Made by a program: the position numbers and the translations under genes. A stretch of DNA of 64,000 nucleotides, from NCBI GenBank assembly GCA_021808665.1, contig JAKBBA010000006.1, forward strand, positions 1 through 64,000. Direction: 5' to 3'. Positions within the stretch are counted from its first letter, which is position 1, and each line of letters opens with the position of its first letter. Below are positions 24,106 through 34,930 of this stretch, piece after piece. This stretch comes from Actinomycetes bacterium. Its GTDB lineage: Bacteria > Actinomycetota > Acidimicrobiia > Acidimicrobiales > Palsa-688. Below the pieces are notes generated by a model. It made no database searches and was not told where the DNA came from. It saw nothing but the letters and a program-made list of their open reading frames with translations.

Positions 24106-25917
24106 TCACAGGTTCGGTGGGTCGACTGCTATTCGAAGCCTGCCTGCCGGGCGGCCTACCAACGACAGGGCGTCGCAGAGGGTGCGGTGGTCGGGTGCTT
24201 TCACTAGCCACTCGGCGCGTGTCGGCCTTCTTGGCTCGTAGTCGCGTCCCTGCGCTTGGGACGCGCTCGGAGGCTGCGGTTGGGTGAGGCCGAGCCCGGA
24301 AGGGCCGTGAACTTCTACAAACGGCGACTTCAGCGCTCGGAGGGAGTCGACCCATCCTGAGGCGGCTTCGCCTGACACCACCGCAACCGCGGCGAAAGGA
24401 GGCAGCTGCAACATCTCTCGGAGGTGACGCTCCGCTTCGACCGCTACGCCGGGGTCGCCCTGCTCTGCAGCTTGTATCACGTAGTGGTCCGGCGTGCGGG
24501 TCTGGAGCAACACCGTACCCCTCCGACCCCTCACCAACCTCGACGCGCTTGACACCAAGGCGAGGGAGTGCTCGGCGGCCGACACGCGCGGAGCGAGGAG
24601 TTCCTGGTCGAAGTCCAAGAACACCACCACTTCGAAGCCGGCGGCCGGGTCGAGGCGTCTGAGGAGTGCCTCGGTACCGACAAGAACTTCCGCGTCAGGC
24701 AGGTCGCCGGTCGAATGAGTAACCTCGCCTACCTGACGGCCCGAAAGGCGCTCCAGGTCCTCCCGGGCTCTCGAAGTTCCGATGCGAAGAGCTGACAGGC
24801 GGATCGAAGTGCAATACGAGCACACGTAAGGCCGGGTCGCGCCGCATCGGCGACACGACAGCAGACCGGGCTGCGGTGACGAGACCGCCGCCTCGCAGAC
24901 CTCGCAGCGGGCTACGGCCCCGCAGTTGGAGCAGGCCAGAAGTCGGGTGCGACCGGTCCTGTTCAACACGCAGGCCACCCGTCGGGGAGTCCTCACCAAT
25001 TCGACCACCCGCTGACTGTACAGACCGCTCCTCGGATCCTCCTCTCGCTGGTCGATGACCTCGAGGTTCGCCCATCCGGACCTCTCCTTGTCAGGGTCAG
25101 GATTCCAGAGTGGTCCAAGCTCCAGCAGCTCCGCTCCCGGGCAGGAGCTGAGCAGGTAGCAGGGAAGGCCGAGGCGTCGGGCTCGCTCTGCTGCCACGGT
25201 GACAGCGCTCCAAGTGGGTGCAGCCTCGGATATGTGCAACTCGTCGTGTGCGTCGACTACGACGATCGCCGCCATCCCCGGGCAGGGAGCCCAAGCCGCT
25301 CGCCGGCTGCCGAGGACCACCGCAGCACCCGAACGCGCCTGAACCCATCCCTCGGGGAGCAAGGCGACGTCGCCGCCCGCCCGTCTTAGCCGGTACGCGA
25401 GAGCGGAGGCCCGCGAGTGCGTGGGGACGACAACGAGGATCGCCCCGAGCTGAGCCGCTTCGGCTATCAGCGGTGTCGGGTCAGCGGCCGGCCCGATACG
25501 AACGACGTGCACACCGCCGCCACTGGGAAGGCGCCGCGACGAGGGGGGAGCCGGGCGGGTGAGACGCGGCCCCACCAGCCTGCGCGCGGCCCGATCAGGC
25601 GATGCCGCTCCAAGGAAGTGGGCTCTCCTCCCGGTCCACCTCCAAGCCGCCCAGCTCGCCAGGTCGACTACGTCGGCTTGGGGACCGCTACCTCTAAGTG
25701 ACGCTATGGCTTTGAGTTGACCATCCTGAGGACGCGGCGGCAACCCCGGCGGCACGGTTCTTACCTTTGTCACCCACGCGCCCACCCGTCGGCCTGACAG
25801 GTCGACGCGAACCTGCGAGCCAACCTCCAGCGACCCGGCGAGATCAGCCGGCACGAGGTAGTCGAACTGCTTGTCGATGCCTCTCACGTCGGTGACCACT
25901 GACGCGATCAACACCAC
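24106..25917 (-). CDS. priA: PriA-like primosomal protein N', helicase motifs degenerate
   Basis: 603 residues. The N-terminal 3'-DNA-binding domain (DKQFDYLVPADLAGSLEVGSQV) and the eight-cysteine zinc region (CSNCGAVARCEVC ... CRRCG ... CSYC, about residues 335-375) are recognisable, as is the C-terminal domain. Walker A is replaced by GPAADPTPLI and the DEEH box by VVVDAHDELH. As I recall, actinobacterial PriA proteins generally lack these motifs, so it probably acts as a non-helicase restart factor. It starts at GTG 25917, 40 bases after metK. Confidence 0.88.
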   Translation of the reverse strand: MVLIASVVTDVRGIDKQFDYLVPADLAGSLEVGSQVRVDLSGRRVGAWVTKVRTVPPGLPPRPQDGQLKAIASLRGSGPQADVVDLASWAAWRWTGRRAHFLGAASPDRAARRLVGPRLTRPAPPSSRRLPSGGGVHVVRIGPAADPTPLIAEAAQLGAILVVVPTHSRASALAYRLRRAGGDVALLPEGWVQARSGAAVVLGSRRAAWAPCPGMAAIVVVDAHDELHISEAAPTWSAVTVAAERARRLGLPCYLLSSCPGAELLELGPLWNPDPDKERSGWANLEVIDQREEDPRSGLYSQRVVELVRTPRRVACVLNRTGRTRLLACSNCGAVARCEVCEAAVSSPQPGLLSCRRCGATRPYVCSYCTSIRLSALRIGTSRAREDLERLSGRQVGEVTHSTGDLPDAEVLVGTEALLRRLDPAAGFEVVVFLDFDQELLAPRVSAAEHSLALVSSASRLVRGRRGTVLLQTRTPDHYVIQAAEQGDPGVAVEAERHLREMLQLPPFAAVAVVSGEAASGWVDSLRALKSPFVEVHGPSGLGLTQPQPPSASQAQGRDYEPRRPTRAEWLVKAPDHRTLCDALSLVGRPAGRLRIAVDPPNL

Positions 25918-25956
25918 GGCGCTCCCGGCACCGCCCGGGTTGTAAGAGACTGGCCC

Positions 25957-27150
25957 TCAGGCGCCGATGGCACTCTTGAAGTCTTCGAGCCGGCTCACTT
26001 TCTCCCAGGTGAACTCCTTGTCCGAACGGCCGAAATGACCGTAGGCTGCGGTCTTCTGGTAGATCGGACGTCGAAGATCCAAGTCGCGGATTATCGCGGC
26101 GGGCCTCAGGTCGAACACTTCGTTAACAGCACGCACGACGACAGCCGGATCTACCTGCTCGGTGCCGAACGTCTCCACCAGGAGCGACACCGGCCGGGCA
26201 ACGCCTATCGCGTAGGCAACCTGAATCTCGCAGCGGCGGGCGGCGCCCGAAGCGACCACGTGCTTGGCTACCCAGCGCGCAGCGTAAGCGGCCGAGCGGT
26301 CAACTTTCGAAGGATCCTTACCGGAGAACGCTCCGCCGCCGTGACGGGCTGCGCCGCCGTAGGTGTCGACGATGATCTTCCGTCCGGTGAGCCCGGCGTC
26401 GGCGTGGGGCCCGCCCATCTCGAACTTCCCCGTTGGGTTGGCGAGGATCCGGTAACCGTCGTCGGCGAAGGCCGCCGGAACGATCGGGGAGATCACGTGG
26501 TCTCTCAGGTCGGGCAGCAGCAGGGTCTCTATATCGATGTCCGGCTTGTGCTGGGTGGATACAAGGACTGTTTCGAGCTTCACCGGCCGGCCGTCCTCGT
26601 ATTGGAAAGTCACCTGCGTCTTGCCGTCCGGGCGGAGGTATCCGAGAGTCCCCACCTTACGGACCTGGGCGAGACGTTGGGCGAGCCGGTGAGCCAGCCA
26701 TATCGGCAGGGGCATCAGGTCGTCCGTCTCGTCACAGGCGTACCCGAACATCATCCCCTGGTCCCCTGCTCCTTGCGCGTTGAGGATGTCCTCCCCGCTG
26801 GTACCGGAACGGACCTCCATAGCGGTGTCGACACCTTGGGCGATGTCAGGGGATTGCGAGCCGATCGAGACCGCAACCCCACAGGTAACACCGTCGAAGC
26901 CGACGTCTGAGCTGGTGTAGCCGATCCCAGTTACCACGTCTCGTACCAACTTTGGGATCTCGACGTAGCCGTTGGTGGTGATCTCGCCAGCGACGACTAC
27001 AAGGCCGGTGGTGAGAAGCGTCTCGCAGGCCACCCTCGACATCGGGTCCTGCTCGAGAAGCGCGTCGAGCACAGCGTCGGATATCTGGTCGGCCATCTTG
27101 TCGGGGTGGCCCTCAGTGACCGACTCCGAGGTGAAAGTCCAGCGGCTCAT
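25957..27150 (-). CDS. metK: S-adenosylmethionine synthetase
   Basis: 397 residues. Signature motifs [35 protein letters not shown] and [19 protein letters not shown] are intact. It supplies SAM to the many methylases in this region. The ATG overlaps the coaBC stop (ATGA, 27147-27150). No SAM riboswitch is present, in keeping with its position inside an operon. Confidence 0.98.
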   Translation of the reverse strand: MSRWTFTSESVTEGHPDKMADQISDAVLDALLEQDPMSRVACETLLTTGLVVVAGEITTNGYVEIPKLVRDVVTGIGYTSSDVGFDGVTCGVAVSIGSQSPDIAQGVDTAMEVRSGTSGEDILNAQGAGDQGMMFGYACDETDDLMPLPIWLAHRLAQRLAQVRKVGTLGYLRPDGKTQVTFQYEDGRPVKLETVLVSTQHKPDIDIETLLLPDLRDHVISPIVPAAFADDGYRILANPTGKFEMGGPHADAGLTGRKIIVDTYGGAARHGGGAFSGKDPSKVDRSAAYAARWVAKHVVASGAARRCEIQVAYAIGVARPVSLLVETFGTEQVDPAVVVRAVNEVFDLRPAAIIRDLDLRRPIYQKTAAYGHFGRSDKEFTWEKVSRLEDFKSAIGA

Positions 27151-28520
27151 AAGTTCTCCTTCTTTCTGGGAGTGGTGGAGTCTTGGGAAAGACCGGTGCG
27201 CCCGGAGCTGCGTAGTCGGCCCCGCTCGGCCAGCAACGTTTGCGCTGCGTCTACTACAGCAGCCGCTACCGCCTCCTTGGAGCTCAAAGGGACGTCTGTG
27301 ACCCGTCCGGTCCCATCCACGATGACGACGGCGTTAGTGGCGTGACCGAAGCCGACGTTGGGAAGTGACACGTCGTTGGCGACTATCAGGTCGGCGCGTT
27401 TGGATGCGAGCTTGCGCTGCGCAAGTTCGATCAGCGTCGGGCCGCCGGTTTGGACGGTCTCAGCAGCAAAGCCGACCAGCAGCGGTCCGTAAGGAGGCTC
27501 CCCGGGCGGACCGGCTCTGCGAGCCTCGCCGACCGTGGCGAGGATGTCGGGGTTCGCGACGAGCTCGACTGGGGGAATACCCTGAGCCTTCTTCAGCTTC
27601 TCCCCGGCAGGTCGAGCAGGTCGGAAATCGGCGACAGCGGCGGTCATGACGAGAAGGTCGGCTCCACCCCCCACAGCCGTGCCACCAGGCGGTGAGCCCT
27701 TTCCAGCTGTCCCAGCACCTATTGTGAGCTCGGCTTGCACCGCTGCGAGCATCTCCAGGGCGGTTTCCACCTCGACGGTTTCGACCCCAGCCGGTGCCTG
27801 CAGCGTGGAGGACACCGTGCTCACAAGACGCACTTTGGCGCCCCTGGCCGCCAGCTCGGCTGCGATAGCGTAACCCTGGCGCCCAGAGGATCGGTTCCCG
27901 ACGTAGCGGACCGGGTCGATGGGTTCCCTTGTACCACCGGCGGTCACCACCGCAGACAGCCCCGCCAGAGGCGCCGGCGCTGCTAGAAGACGTGCCGCTG
28001 CTTGGACTATCTCCTCCGGTTCGGCCATCCGACCCGCTCCGAGATCCCCACCGGCGAGCCGGCCGACCTTCGGGCCGACGAATTGCACCCCTCGACGGGT
28101 CAGCGTCGCTATGTTCTCCGCCACGGCGGGGTTCTCCCACATTTCGGTGTGCATCGCGGGGCACATGAGCACCGGCGCCCGGGTGGCGAGCAGCGTAGCG
28201 CTGAGCAGGTCCGATGAGATTCCCGCCGCGTAAACACCGAGAATCCTTGCAGTGGCCGGGGCGACCAGCACCAAGTCCGCGCGCTGACCTAACAGAGTGT
28301 GAGGGATCGGGTCGGCCGCACCCCACAGCTTCGTCCTGACCGGCTCGGAGGCCAGCGCCGACAGGGTTGTCTCGCCGAGGAAGCGCTGCGCTGCCTCGGT
28401 CATCACCGGCGACACCCAGGCACCGGCATCCACCAGGCGGCGACAGATCTCAGCCGCCTTATAGGCGGCAATACCACCGGTGACGCCTAAGACGACCCGG
28501 CGCCCGTCGAGGGCCCGCAA
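27147..28520 (-). CDS. coaBC: phosphopantothenoylcysteine decarboxylase / synthase
   Basis: 457 residues, bifunctional enzyme of coenzyme A synthesis. The N-terminal flavin decarboxylase (about 1-185) has [16 protein letters not shown], the active-site His region [19 protein letters not shown] and [14 protein letters not shown]. The CoaB half has [20 protein letters not shown] and VLTAAVADF-like [11 protein letters not shown]; a Gly/Pro-rich insertion of about 15 residues precedes the latter. The start is TTG at 28520, 23 bases after rpoZ, and is not strongly supported by a ribosome binding site. Confidence 0.94.
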   Translation of the reverse strand: MRALDGRRVVLGVTGGIAAYKAAEICRRLVDAGAWVSPVMTEAAQRFLGETTLSALASEPVRTKLWGAADPIPHTLLGQRADLVLVAPATARILGVYAAGISSDLLSATLLATRAPVLMCPAMHTEMWENPAVAENIATLTRRGVQFVGPKVGRLAGGDLGAGRMAEPEEIVQAAARLLAAPAPLAGLSAVVTAGGTREPIDPVRYVGNRSSGRQGYAIAAELAARGAKVRLVSTVSSTLQAPAGVETVEVETALEMLAAVQAELTIGAGTAGKGSPPGGTAVGGGADLLVMTAAVADFRPARPAGEKLKKAQGIPPVELVANPDILATVGEARRAGPPGEPPYGPLLVGFAAETVQTGGPTLIELAQRKLASKRADLIVANDVSLPNVGFGHATNAVVIVDGTGRVTDVPLSSKEAVAAAVVDAAQTLLAERGRLRSSGRTGLSQDSTTPRKKENL

Positions 28521-28543
28521 GTCGTCGCGTTCGGACTCTCCGC

Positions 28544-28891
28544 TCAGCTCGCGTCGTCCTGATAGTCCGCTTGGAGAACGTCGGACTCCTCAGCCGACGC
28601 CTCTTCCTCAGTTGGAGCAGCGTCGACGAATGCGAGAGCCAAAGGGTCGGGACGGCTGTAGGTGATCTTCCCTGCAGCTATCTCCTCCATGGCAATCGAA
28701 AGCGGCTTACGAGACACTGACGTCACCTGCGGCGGAACGATCGAACCCAAGCCGGCACCCAACTGGTTGAAGTACGCGTTCACCTGCCGCCCGCGCATCG
28801 CAGCAAGGCTCACCAGGGTGAACTTCGAGTCGACTCGCTCCAACAGGTCCTCTACGGGAGGTTCCATCATGGTGGCTGGACGTTCCGTCAA
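28544..28891 (-). CDS. rpoZ: RNA polymerase omega subunit
   Basis: 115 residues; assembly chaperone of beta'. The core runs from PPVEDLLERVDSKFTLVSLA through MRGRQVNAYFNQLG to SIAMEEIAAGKITY, with an acidic tail of about 30 residues. The start is TTG 28891, overlapping gmk by TTGA with GGAG 5 bases upstream; an ATG seven codons later is the alternative. Confidence 0.94.
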   Translation of the reverse strand: MTERPATMMEPPVEDLLERVDSKFTLVSLAAMRGRQVNAYFNQLGAGLGSIVPPQVTSVSRKPLSIAMEEIAAGKITYSRPDPLALAFVDAAPTEEEASAEESDVLQADYQDDAS

Positions 28892-29448
28892 GTTGTCTCC
28901 ATCCGCTTTCGGTAGGTTTCGATTATACCGGCAAGCTCACCTGCAGCCCGCTCAAGGTCGTCGTTGACGACCACGTGATCGGCCAGCTCGCGGCCGATCC
29001 TCTCCTCGTCGCGGCCGACAGCGAGACGCTTCACGATGGACGGCTCGTCGTCGCCGCGTCCCCGAAGGCGTTCCTCTTGGACCGATATCGAGGGGGCGAC
29101 TACGAGGATCACGACCGCGTCAGGGTGGTCGCGACGGACCTGCCTCGCGCCGTCGAGCTCTATTTCGAGGAGCAGATCCCTGAACTGGCCGAGACCAGCT
29201 TCAGGCCGAGGCGTGCCGTAGAGATGACCGGTGCCGGGGAACTCGGTCCATTCCAAGAACCCGCCGGCTCGAACTTTGGCTTCGAAGTCGTCCCGCCCGA
29301 CGAACACGTAAGCACCGGGATCCTCACCGCAGCGCGGTGATCGGGTAGTCCACGAACGCGACAGCCCCACGTCTCCCACCAGGTCTAGGACCCGCTTGAC
29401 CAGCGTACCCTTGCCGACCCCACCGGGACCGCACACCACGAAGATCAT
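28888..29448 (-). CDS. gmk: guanylate kinase
   Basis: 186 residues; GMP to GDP. The P-loop is GPGGVGKGTL, with Gly in place of the two usual Ser (GPSGxGKST); this is a variant still compatible with phosphate binding. SRSWTTRSPRCGEDPG and FLEWTEFPGTGHLYGTP are the GMP-binding parts. It lies in the actinobacterial order pyrF-mihF-gmk-rpoZ. Confidence 0.96.
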   Translation of the reverse strand: MIFVVCGPGGVGKGTLVKRVLDLVGDVGLSRSWTTRSPRCGEDPGAYVFVGRDDFEAKVRAGGFLEWTEFPGTGHLYGTPRPEAGLGQFRDLLLEIELDGARQVRRDHPDAVVILVVAPSISVQEERLRGRGDDEPSIVKRLAVGRDEERIGRELADHVVVNDDLERAAGELAGIIETYRKRMETT

Positions 29449-29487
29449 TCTTAGGATGCGCCGGCGCAGCTCAGGATAGTGTTGGGC

Positions 29488-29802
29488 TCAGCCGAGCAGC
29501 TCGAGCAGCTTCTTACGCTGCTGTTCGCCTAAGCCCTGCACTCTTCTCGTGTCGGCGACACCGAGCTCTTCGAGAACCCGCCGAGCCTTGACCTTGCCCA
29601 GGCCGGGCAGGGACTCGAGGACGGACAGGACCTTCATCTTCCCGGCGATCTCGTCGGTGCTCGCCCTGGCGAGCAGATCGGCGACGGTCACGGACCCCAT
29701 CTTCAGCTTTTCCTTGAGCTCCGCGCGCGCGCGACGTGCTTGCGCAGCCTTCTCCAGGGCAGCTTGTCTTTGCTCGGGGGTGAGGGTAGGCGGTTGAGGC
29801 AT
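29488..29802 (-). CDS. mihF: mycobacterial-type integration host factor
   Basis: 104-residue DNA-binding architectural protein specific to actinobacteria, unrelated to HU/IHF. An N-terminal helix rich in Arg/Lys/Ala (LEKAAQARRARAELKEKLKMG) leads to the helix-two-turn-helix region with LLARASTDEIAGKMKVLSVL and LPGLGKVKARRVLEELGV. The ATG at 29802 is 7 bases after a TAGGGT hexamer, so it probably has its own leaderless transcript. Confidence 0.95.
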   Translation of the reverse strand: MPQPPTLTPEQRQAALEKAAQARRARAELKEKLKMGSVTVADLLARASTDEIAGKMKVLSVLESLPGLGKVKARRVLEELGVADTRRVQGLGEQQRKKLLELLG

Positions 29803-29809
29803 GGCGCGC

Positions 29810-29815
29810 ACCCTA
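29810..29815 (-). promoter_or_regulatory. -10 element of mihF
   Basis: TAGGGT on the minus strand, 7 bases before the mihF ATG. Its first three bases are the TAG stop codon of pyrF. The same hexamer and spacing precede the DUF1844 gene (13367-13372). Confidence 0.45.
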
Positions 29816-30559
29816 GCGCGCCGGCGAGGTCCGTGTGCCGTCTTCCGACGAGAAATGTGGCACCAGCGACGAGAAGATTGCCTCCGCAGCGGCTCTGCGG
29901 TCCTCGGCGGCGGTGACGGCCCTGCCGATCACCAGCAGGTCAGCACCTGCCGCGAGAGCTGCAGCCGGCGTTGCCGAACGGGCCTGGTCGTGCGAAGGGC
30001 TTCCAGGGGGCCGAAGGCCAGGGACGACCGCGAGGAGCCTCGGTGCTATCAGCTTCGCCTCGGAGACGTCCGACGCTGCGCACACGACGCCGGCACAGCC
30101 AGCTTCCACTGCGCTGGCGACACGCTTCGCGAGAATGTGTGGCGGGGCGTCCGCATCGGAAGTGAGGATCGTGACCGCAAGAGCAGCAGGAGTATCCAAG
30201 CCTGCCCGCTCGGCTCCCTCGCGCAGGCCCTCGACGCCGGCCCGTAGAACCGCAGGACCGGCGAAGGCGTGGAAAGTCAGATAGGACACTCCAAGCGACC
30301 CAAGGACGCTCGCTGCCCTGCCGACGGTGTTGGGAATGTCAGCCATCTTCAGGTCCAAGAACACCCGATAGCCGTCCTCCACGAGCATCGCCACTGCGGC
30401 GGGCCCAGCCGCACTGAACAGCTCCAAGCCGACTTTCGCCACGCCGAACCACGGCCTGAGCTCCCTGGCCAGGCGGCCAGCCGCGACCGTGTCGTCCACG
30501 TCGAGGGCTAGAGCGAGGTGCCTACGAAGGTCGGGCTTCGCAGCCTCTGTCGCGTTCAT
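29813..30559 (-). CDS. pyrF: orotidine 5'-phosphate decarboxylase
   Basis: 248 residues; last step of UMP synthesis. It has LALALDVDDTVAAGRLAREL, the catalytic LDLKMADIPNTVGRAA (Asp-Lys-Asp region) and the phosphate loop ADLLVIGRAVTAAEDRRAA. The ATG at 30559 has AAAGGA 7 bases upstream and overlaps the end of pyrD by 38 bases. Confidence 0.95.
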   Translation of the reverse strand: MNATEAAKPDLRRHLALALDVDDTVAAGRLARELRPWFGVAKVGLELFSAAGPAAVAMLVEDGYRVFLDLKMADIPNTVGRAASVLGSLGVSYLTFHAFAGPAVLRAGVEGLREGAERAGLDTPAALAVTILTSDADAPPHILAKRVASAVEAGCAGVVCAASDVSEAKLIAPRLLAVVPGLRPPGSPSHDQARSATPAAALAAGADLLVIGRAVTAAEDRRAAAEAIFSSLVPHFSSEDGTRTSPAR

Positions 30560-31532
30560 GCGCTGTTCCTTTCAGTTGTCCTAGGTCGGTGATGCCGTGC
30601 GCGTCAGCCCAGGAGAGCAACTCTGTAAGGATGCGCCCAGGGGCCCTCGGGTCAGCGAAAGTTGCCGTCCCCACCTGCACTGCGTCAGCGCCGGCACAGA
30701 TCAGCTCCGCTGCCCCTATCCCAGACGTTACACCACCCACCCCGACGATAGGCAGGTCTGGCCATGCAGCGCGACAGTCGTGCACCGCTCGCACTGCGAC
30801 AGGGTGGATGGCCGGTCCGGACAGACCTCCGCCGCCTGCGCCGAGCCGTGGGCGTCCGGTGGCGGGGTCCAAGGCGAGTCCCATCAACGTGTTGATCAGA
30901 GTCACCGCAGCCGCGCCGGAAGCTGACGCCGCACCGGCCAGCGACGCCAGGTCGGTCACGTTCGGGCTGAGCTTCGCCCAGATGGGCAGGGCACCTTGAA
31001 GGCCCTCCGATGTGGCCCCGACAGCGGCGGCCACACCCTCGGCGCTGTGGGCGAACATCCTCCGGCGGTCCTCGACGTTGGGACATGAAATGTTCGCTTC
31101 GACGGCCACGACGCCCGGCGCCCGACCGGCGGCCACAGCAGATCGCAGCTGCGATGCCACCTCCCTGTAGGCGTCTACGCTGAAACCCCAGACCGACACG
31201 ACGACGGTAGCGCCGGTAGCGGCGAGAGGCGGAAGGTCGCGTCTGAGCCATTCGGCTATCCCCGGGTTGTCGAGCCCGACGCTGTTGAGCATTCCCGAGG
31301 CCGTCCCGATCACCCTGGGAGCGCGATTGCCCTCCCAGGGTTGCGCTGATAGCGATTTGACCACGACAGCGCCGAGCGAAGCGAGGTCTACGTAGGCGGC
31401 CAGTTCCCGACCGTATCCCGAGGTGCCCGACGCTGTCATGACAGGGTTCGCCAGAACGACGTCCCCGACGCGGGTCTCGAACCTGGGCGCGTCGACAGCT
31501 GGGCGGCGCGACCGGCGGCCGGCTGGTCTCAC
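30522..31532 (-). CDS. pyrD: dihydroorotate dehydrogenase, class 1B-like
   Basis: 336 residues, FMN barrel. The sequence follows the NAD-linked class 1B type: [41 protein letters not shown], the catalytic Cys in [20 protein letters not shown] and [16 protein letters not shown]. Class 1B normally works with the iron-sulfur flavoprotein PyrK, which is not in this operon. The start is GTG 31532 overlapping carB by GTGA; the longer upstream frame lies within carB. Confidence 0.93.
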   Translation of the reverse strand: MRPAGRRSRRPAVDAPRFETRVGDVVLANPVMTASGTSGYGRELAAYVDLASLGAVVVKSLSAQPWEGNRAPRVIGTASGMLNSVGLDNPGIAEWLRRDLPPLAATGATVVVSVWGFSVDAYREVASQLRSAVAAGRAPGVVAVEANISCPNVEDRRRMFAHSAEGVAAAVGATSEGLQGALPIWAKLSPNVTDLASLAGAASASGAAAVTLINTLMGLALDPATGRPRLGAGGGGLSGPAIHPVAVRAVHDCRAAWPDLPIVGVGGVTSGIGAAELICAGADAVQVGTATFADPRAPGRILTELLSWADAHGITDLGQLKGTAHERDRGCEARPS

Positions 31533-34500
31533 GCGCCTTGTCGGGTCCCCGAGGGGAGCTGGTGGTGCTCCTGGAGACTTTTCACCCGCAGCGGCTCGAG
31601 CCTGCGCTCGGCGATACCCCCGACGGCCGCCCGAGCGGCTGCGATCGTCGTCAGGCAAGCGACCCGATGGCTGTTGGCTGCTCGACGTATATAGGCTCCG
31701 TCGGCACGCGGTCCCCTCCCCCGTGGGGTGTTGATCACTAGCTGGACCTTACCGTCTCTAATCAGAGCAGCAGCGTCCAGCCTGCTCTCCGCGGATGGCC
31801 TGCTCTCTCCGTTCGGGCTGCTATCGCCTGACGGCAGAGAGCCGTCGCCGACCTTGGCGACTCTCGTCGCGACGGGGACCCCGGCAGACTCGAAGAACTC
31901 CGCTGTGCCGTCAGTGGCAGCCAGCGCGAAGCCGAGGTCGGCGAAGCGGCGGGCGACGTCCACGCCGGCGGCCTTGTCTCGGTCAGCCAGGGAGAAGAAC
32001 ACGGTCCCAGACGACACCAGCCGGTCACCGGCGGCGTCCTGGCTCTTGGCGAAAGCCAGGCCGAAAGTGGTGTCGATGCCCATGACTTCCCCTGTGGAGC
32101 GCATCTCCGGGCCGAGCAGGGTGTCTGCTTCGGGGAAGCGCGAGAAGGGAAGAACCGCTTCCTTTACCGACACGTGACCGCCCCCGACAGGGTCGAACAG
32201 GAGACCCTCGGCGCGCAGTTCTGCCAGGCTGGAGCCGGCCATCACCCGAGCAGCAACCTGAGCGAGGGGAACCCCGGTGGCTTTCGAGACGAACGGAACT
32301 GTCCTGCTGGCCCTGGGGTTCGCTTCGATCACGTAGACCTCGTCCCCGGTGTCCGCCGAAGGAGAATCGCCGGCTCTGGGCGTCGCTGTCTTTTTCACCG
32401 CGAACTGCACGTTGATCGGCCCGACCACTTCAAGGGCTGCAGCTATGGCAGCGGTGTAGCCCTCGATCGTCTGAACCGTGGCGTGACCGAGAGTCTGAGG
32501 TGGTATAGCACACGCGCTGTCGCCGGAATGCACTCCGGCCTCTTCGACGTGCTCCATCACAGCGCCTACGAGCACCTCGCCGGCTGCGTCCCTGATGGCG
32601 TCGACGTCGACCTCTATGGCGTCTTCGAGGAACCTGTCGATTAAGACGGGCCGGTCTGCCGACAGCCCGCCTTCGCGACCGAGAGAGCCGAACACGGCCA
32701 TCTCCTGCATCGCTCTGCGCAGGTCCTCCTCGTCGTAGACGATCTCCATGGCACGCCCCCCGAGAACGTAGCTGGGTCTCACCAGAGCCGGGTAGCCGAC
32801 CGTCTCTACGATGCGGCGGGCCTCGTCGAAGTTCGTCGCCGTTCCCCCGGGAGGCTGCGGTATGGCGAGCTCGGAGCACAGACCGCTCCAGCGCTCCCGG
32901 TCCTCGGCCAGGTCTATAGACGACGCGGGGGTTCCGAGGAGCAACTCGGCTGGCAACATGCCCGCCAGCTTGAGCGGAGTCTGGCCGCCCAGAGCTACTA
33001 TCACCCCTCGCAGTTCCCCTGACGCCGACTCGGCGTCCAAGACGTTGGAGACGTCCTCCCAGGTGACCGGCTCGAAGTAGAGCCGGTCGCTCGTGTCGTA
33101 GTCGGTGGACACCGTCTCGGGGTTACAGTTCACCATGACCGTCTCGAAACCTGCGTCGCGCAGCGCAAAGCTTGCCTGCACACAGCAGTAGTCGAACTCG
33201 ACCCCTTGGCCGATCCGGTTCGGACCGGACCCGAGGATGACGATCTTCGGCCGGCTCGACGCGGCGACCTCGTCGTCGTCCTCGTAGGTCGAGTAGTGGT
33301 AGGGAGTGGAAGCTTCGAACTCGGCGGCGCAGGTGTCGACGGTCTTCATGGTGGCTTTGACACCCGCCGCGAGGCGCTGCCTGCGGACGGCTTCTTCGTC
33401 GGCGCCCCAAAGGTAGGCGAGCTGCGCGTCGGAGAAGCCAAGACGTTTCGCCTGGCGCCAATCCGACCGGGTCAGATCGTCTGGCGAAGTGAACCCCGCC
33501 AGGCGGCGCCTCTCGGTGACTACGAGGCTGATCTGGTCCAAGAACCACGGGTCAACTCCCGTTGCGTCGTGCAAGCGCTCGACGCTTATGCCTCTACGCA
33601 ACGCCGCTTCGAGCTGGAAGGGCCTGTCGGGAGTGGCTATGGATGCCCTGCGAACCAGTTCGTCGTCGTCCCAGCGCTCCGAGAGCGCCTCGGCGGGGTC
33701 GCAGTTCAGGCCGCTGCGGCCATGCTCCAGTGAGCGGAGGCCTTTTTGGAGCGACTCGGGGAACGTACGGCCGATCGCCATCGCCTCGCCAACAGACTGC
33801 ATACGCGTGCCGAGCACGTCGGGTATGCCGGGGAACTTCTCGAAAGCCCACCGCGGGATCTTCGTGACCACGTAGTCGATCGTCGGCTCGAAGCTGGCTG
33901 GCGTCTCGCCAGTAATGTCGTTCGGGATCTCGTCGAGGGTGTAGCCGACCGCCAAGCGGGCCGCGATCTTGGCTATCGGGAAGCCCGTCGCCTTGCTCGC
34001 CAGCGCGCTCGAACGGCTGACCCGCGGGTTCATCTCGATGACCACCTGCTCGCCTGTCTGCGGGTTCACAGCGAACTGGATGTTCGAGCCGCCCGTCTCG
34101 ACACCGATCCGCCTGATGCACGCGAAGGCGTCGTCGCGCATCTGTTGGTACTCGCAGTCTGACAGCGTCTGGGCCGGTGCGACAGTGATGGAGTCGCCTG
34201 TGTGGACGCCCATCGGGTCGAAGTTCTCGATGGAGCAGATGATCACGCAATTGTCCAGCTTGTCGCGCATCACCTCCAACTCGAACTCCTTCCACCCCGC
34301 TATCGAACGCTCGACGAGGATCTCCGATATCGGGCTCGCTGCCAGGCCGACCGACGCTATGTGGACCAGTTCCTCGCGGCTGGCGGCTATGCCCGTGCCC
34401 GCCCCGCCGAGAATGTAGGACGGTCTCACGATGAGCGGGTATCCGATGCTCTCCCCCACCGCGAGCGCCTCTTCGAGCGTGTAGGCGAAGCCGGAGTCGG

Positions 34501-34930
34501 GTACTGCGAGGCCGATCTCGGTCATCGCCGCCTTGAAACGCTCCCGGTCCTCGGCCGTTGCTATCGCCTCGGGTTTCGCTCCTATCATCTCGACGCCGTA
34601 GCGTTCGAAGACGCCGTTGCCGTGAAGGGCCATAGCCAAGTTGAGGCCGGTCTGGCCTCCGAGGGTGGGAAGCACCGCGTCGGGGCGTTCCCGCTCCACG
34701 ATCGCTTCTAGGACCTCCGCGGTGAGAGGTTCGACATAGGTGCGGTCCGCCATCGACGGGTCGGTCATGATCGTCGCCGGGTTGGAGTTGGCCAGCACCA
34801 CCCGGTAACCCTCGGCAGCAAGGACCCGGCAAGCCTGCGTGCCGGAATAGTCGAACTCGCAAGCCTGGCCAATCACGATAGGCCCGCTCCCGATGACGAG
34901 GATGCTTTCGATGTCGTCGCGCCTGGGCAT
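31529..34930 (-). CDS. carB: carbamoyl phosphate synthase large subunit
   Basis: 1133 residues: two ATP-grasp halves ([19 protein letters not shown] near residue 12; [18 protein letters not shown] near 565) and a C-terminal methylglyoxal-synthase-like regulatory domain (about 970 onward). It makes carbamoyl phosphate for both pyrB and argF. Two Ser/Pro/Gly-rich insertions (near 32340-32394 and 31771-31845) lengthen it beyond the usual 1,060-1,100 residues. Its ATG directly abuts the carA stop. Confidence 0.97.
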   Translation of the reverse strand: MPRRDDIESILVIGSGPIVIGQACEFDYSGTQACRVLAAEGYRVVLANSNPATIMTDPSMADRTYVEPLTAEVLEAIVERERPDAVLPTLGGQTGLNLAMALHGNGVFERYGVEMIGAKPEAIATAEDRERFKAAMTEIGLAVPDSGFAYTLEEALAVGESIGYPLIVRPSYILGGAGTGIAASREELVHIASVGLAASPISEILVERSIAGWKEFELEVMRDKLDNCVIICSIENFDPMGVHTGDSITVAPAQTLSDCEYQQMRDDAFACIRRIGVETGGSNIQFAVNPQTGEQVVIEMNPRVSRSSALASKATGFPIAKIAARLAVGYTLDEIPNDITGETPASFEPTIDYVVTKIPRWAFEKFPGIPDVLGTRMQSVGEAMAIGRTFPESLQKGLRSLEHGRSGLNCDPAEALSERWDDDELVRRASIATPDRPFQLEAALRRGISVERLHDATGVDPWFLDQISLVVTERRRLAGFTSPDDLTRSDWRQAKRLGFSDAQLAYLWGADEEAVRRQRLAAGVKATMKTVDTCAAEFEASTPYHYSTYEDDDEVAASSRPKIVILGSGPNRIGQGVEFDYCCVQASFALRDAGFETVMVNCNPETVSTDYDTSDRLYFEPVTWEDVSNVLDAESASGELRGVIVALGGQTPLKLAGMLPAELLLGTPASSIDLAEDRERWSGLCSELAIPQPPGGTATNFDEARRIVETVGYPALVRPSYVLGGRAMEIVYDEEDLRRAMQEMAVFGSLGREGGLSADRPVLIDRFLEDAIEVDVDAIRDAAGEVLVGAVMEHVEEAGVHSGDSACAIPPQTLGHATVQTIEGYTAAIAAALEVVGPINVQFAVKKTATPRAGDSPSADTGDEVYVIEANPRASRTVPFVSKATGVPLAQVAARVMAGSSLAELRAEGLLFDPVGGGHVSVKEAVLPFSRFPEADTLLGPEMRSTGEVMGIDTTFGLAFAKSQDAAGDRLVSSGTVFFSLADRDKAAGVDVARRFADLGFALAATDGTAEFFESAGVPVATRVAKVGDGSLPSGDSSPNGESRPSAESRLDAAALIRDGKVQLVINTPRGRGPRADGAYIRRAANSHRVACLTTIAAARAAVGGIAERRLEPLRVKSLQEHHQLPSGTRQGA

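Noticed and set aside
26900..28900. Search for a SAM riboswitch before metK or a T-box before the synthetase genes.
   Set aside because: metK, pheS, alaS and hisS have no upstream untranslated space; they overlap or abut neighbouring genes.
33594..34862. A second minus-strand frame of about 420 codons inside carB.
   Set aside because: Same-strand shadow of the carB reading frame; Arg/Gly/Pro-rich and without structure.
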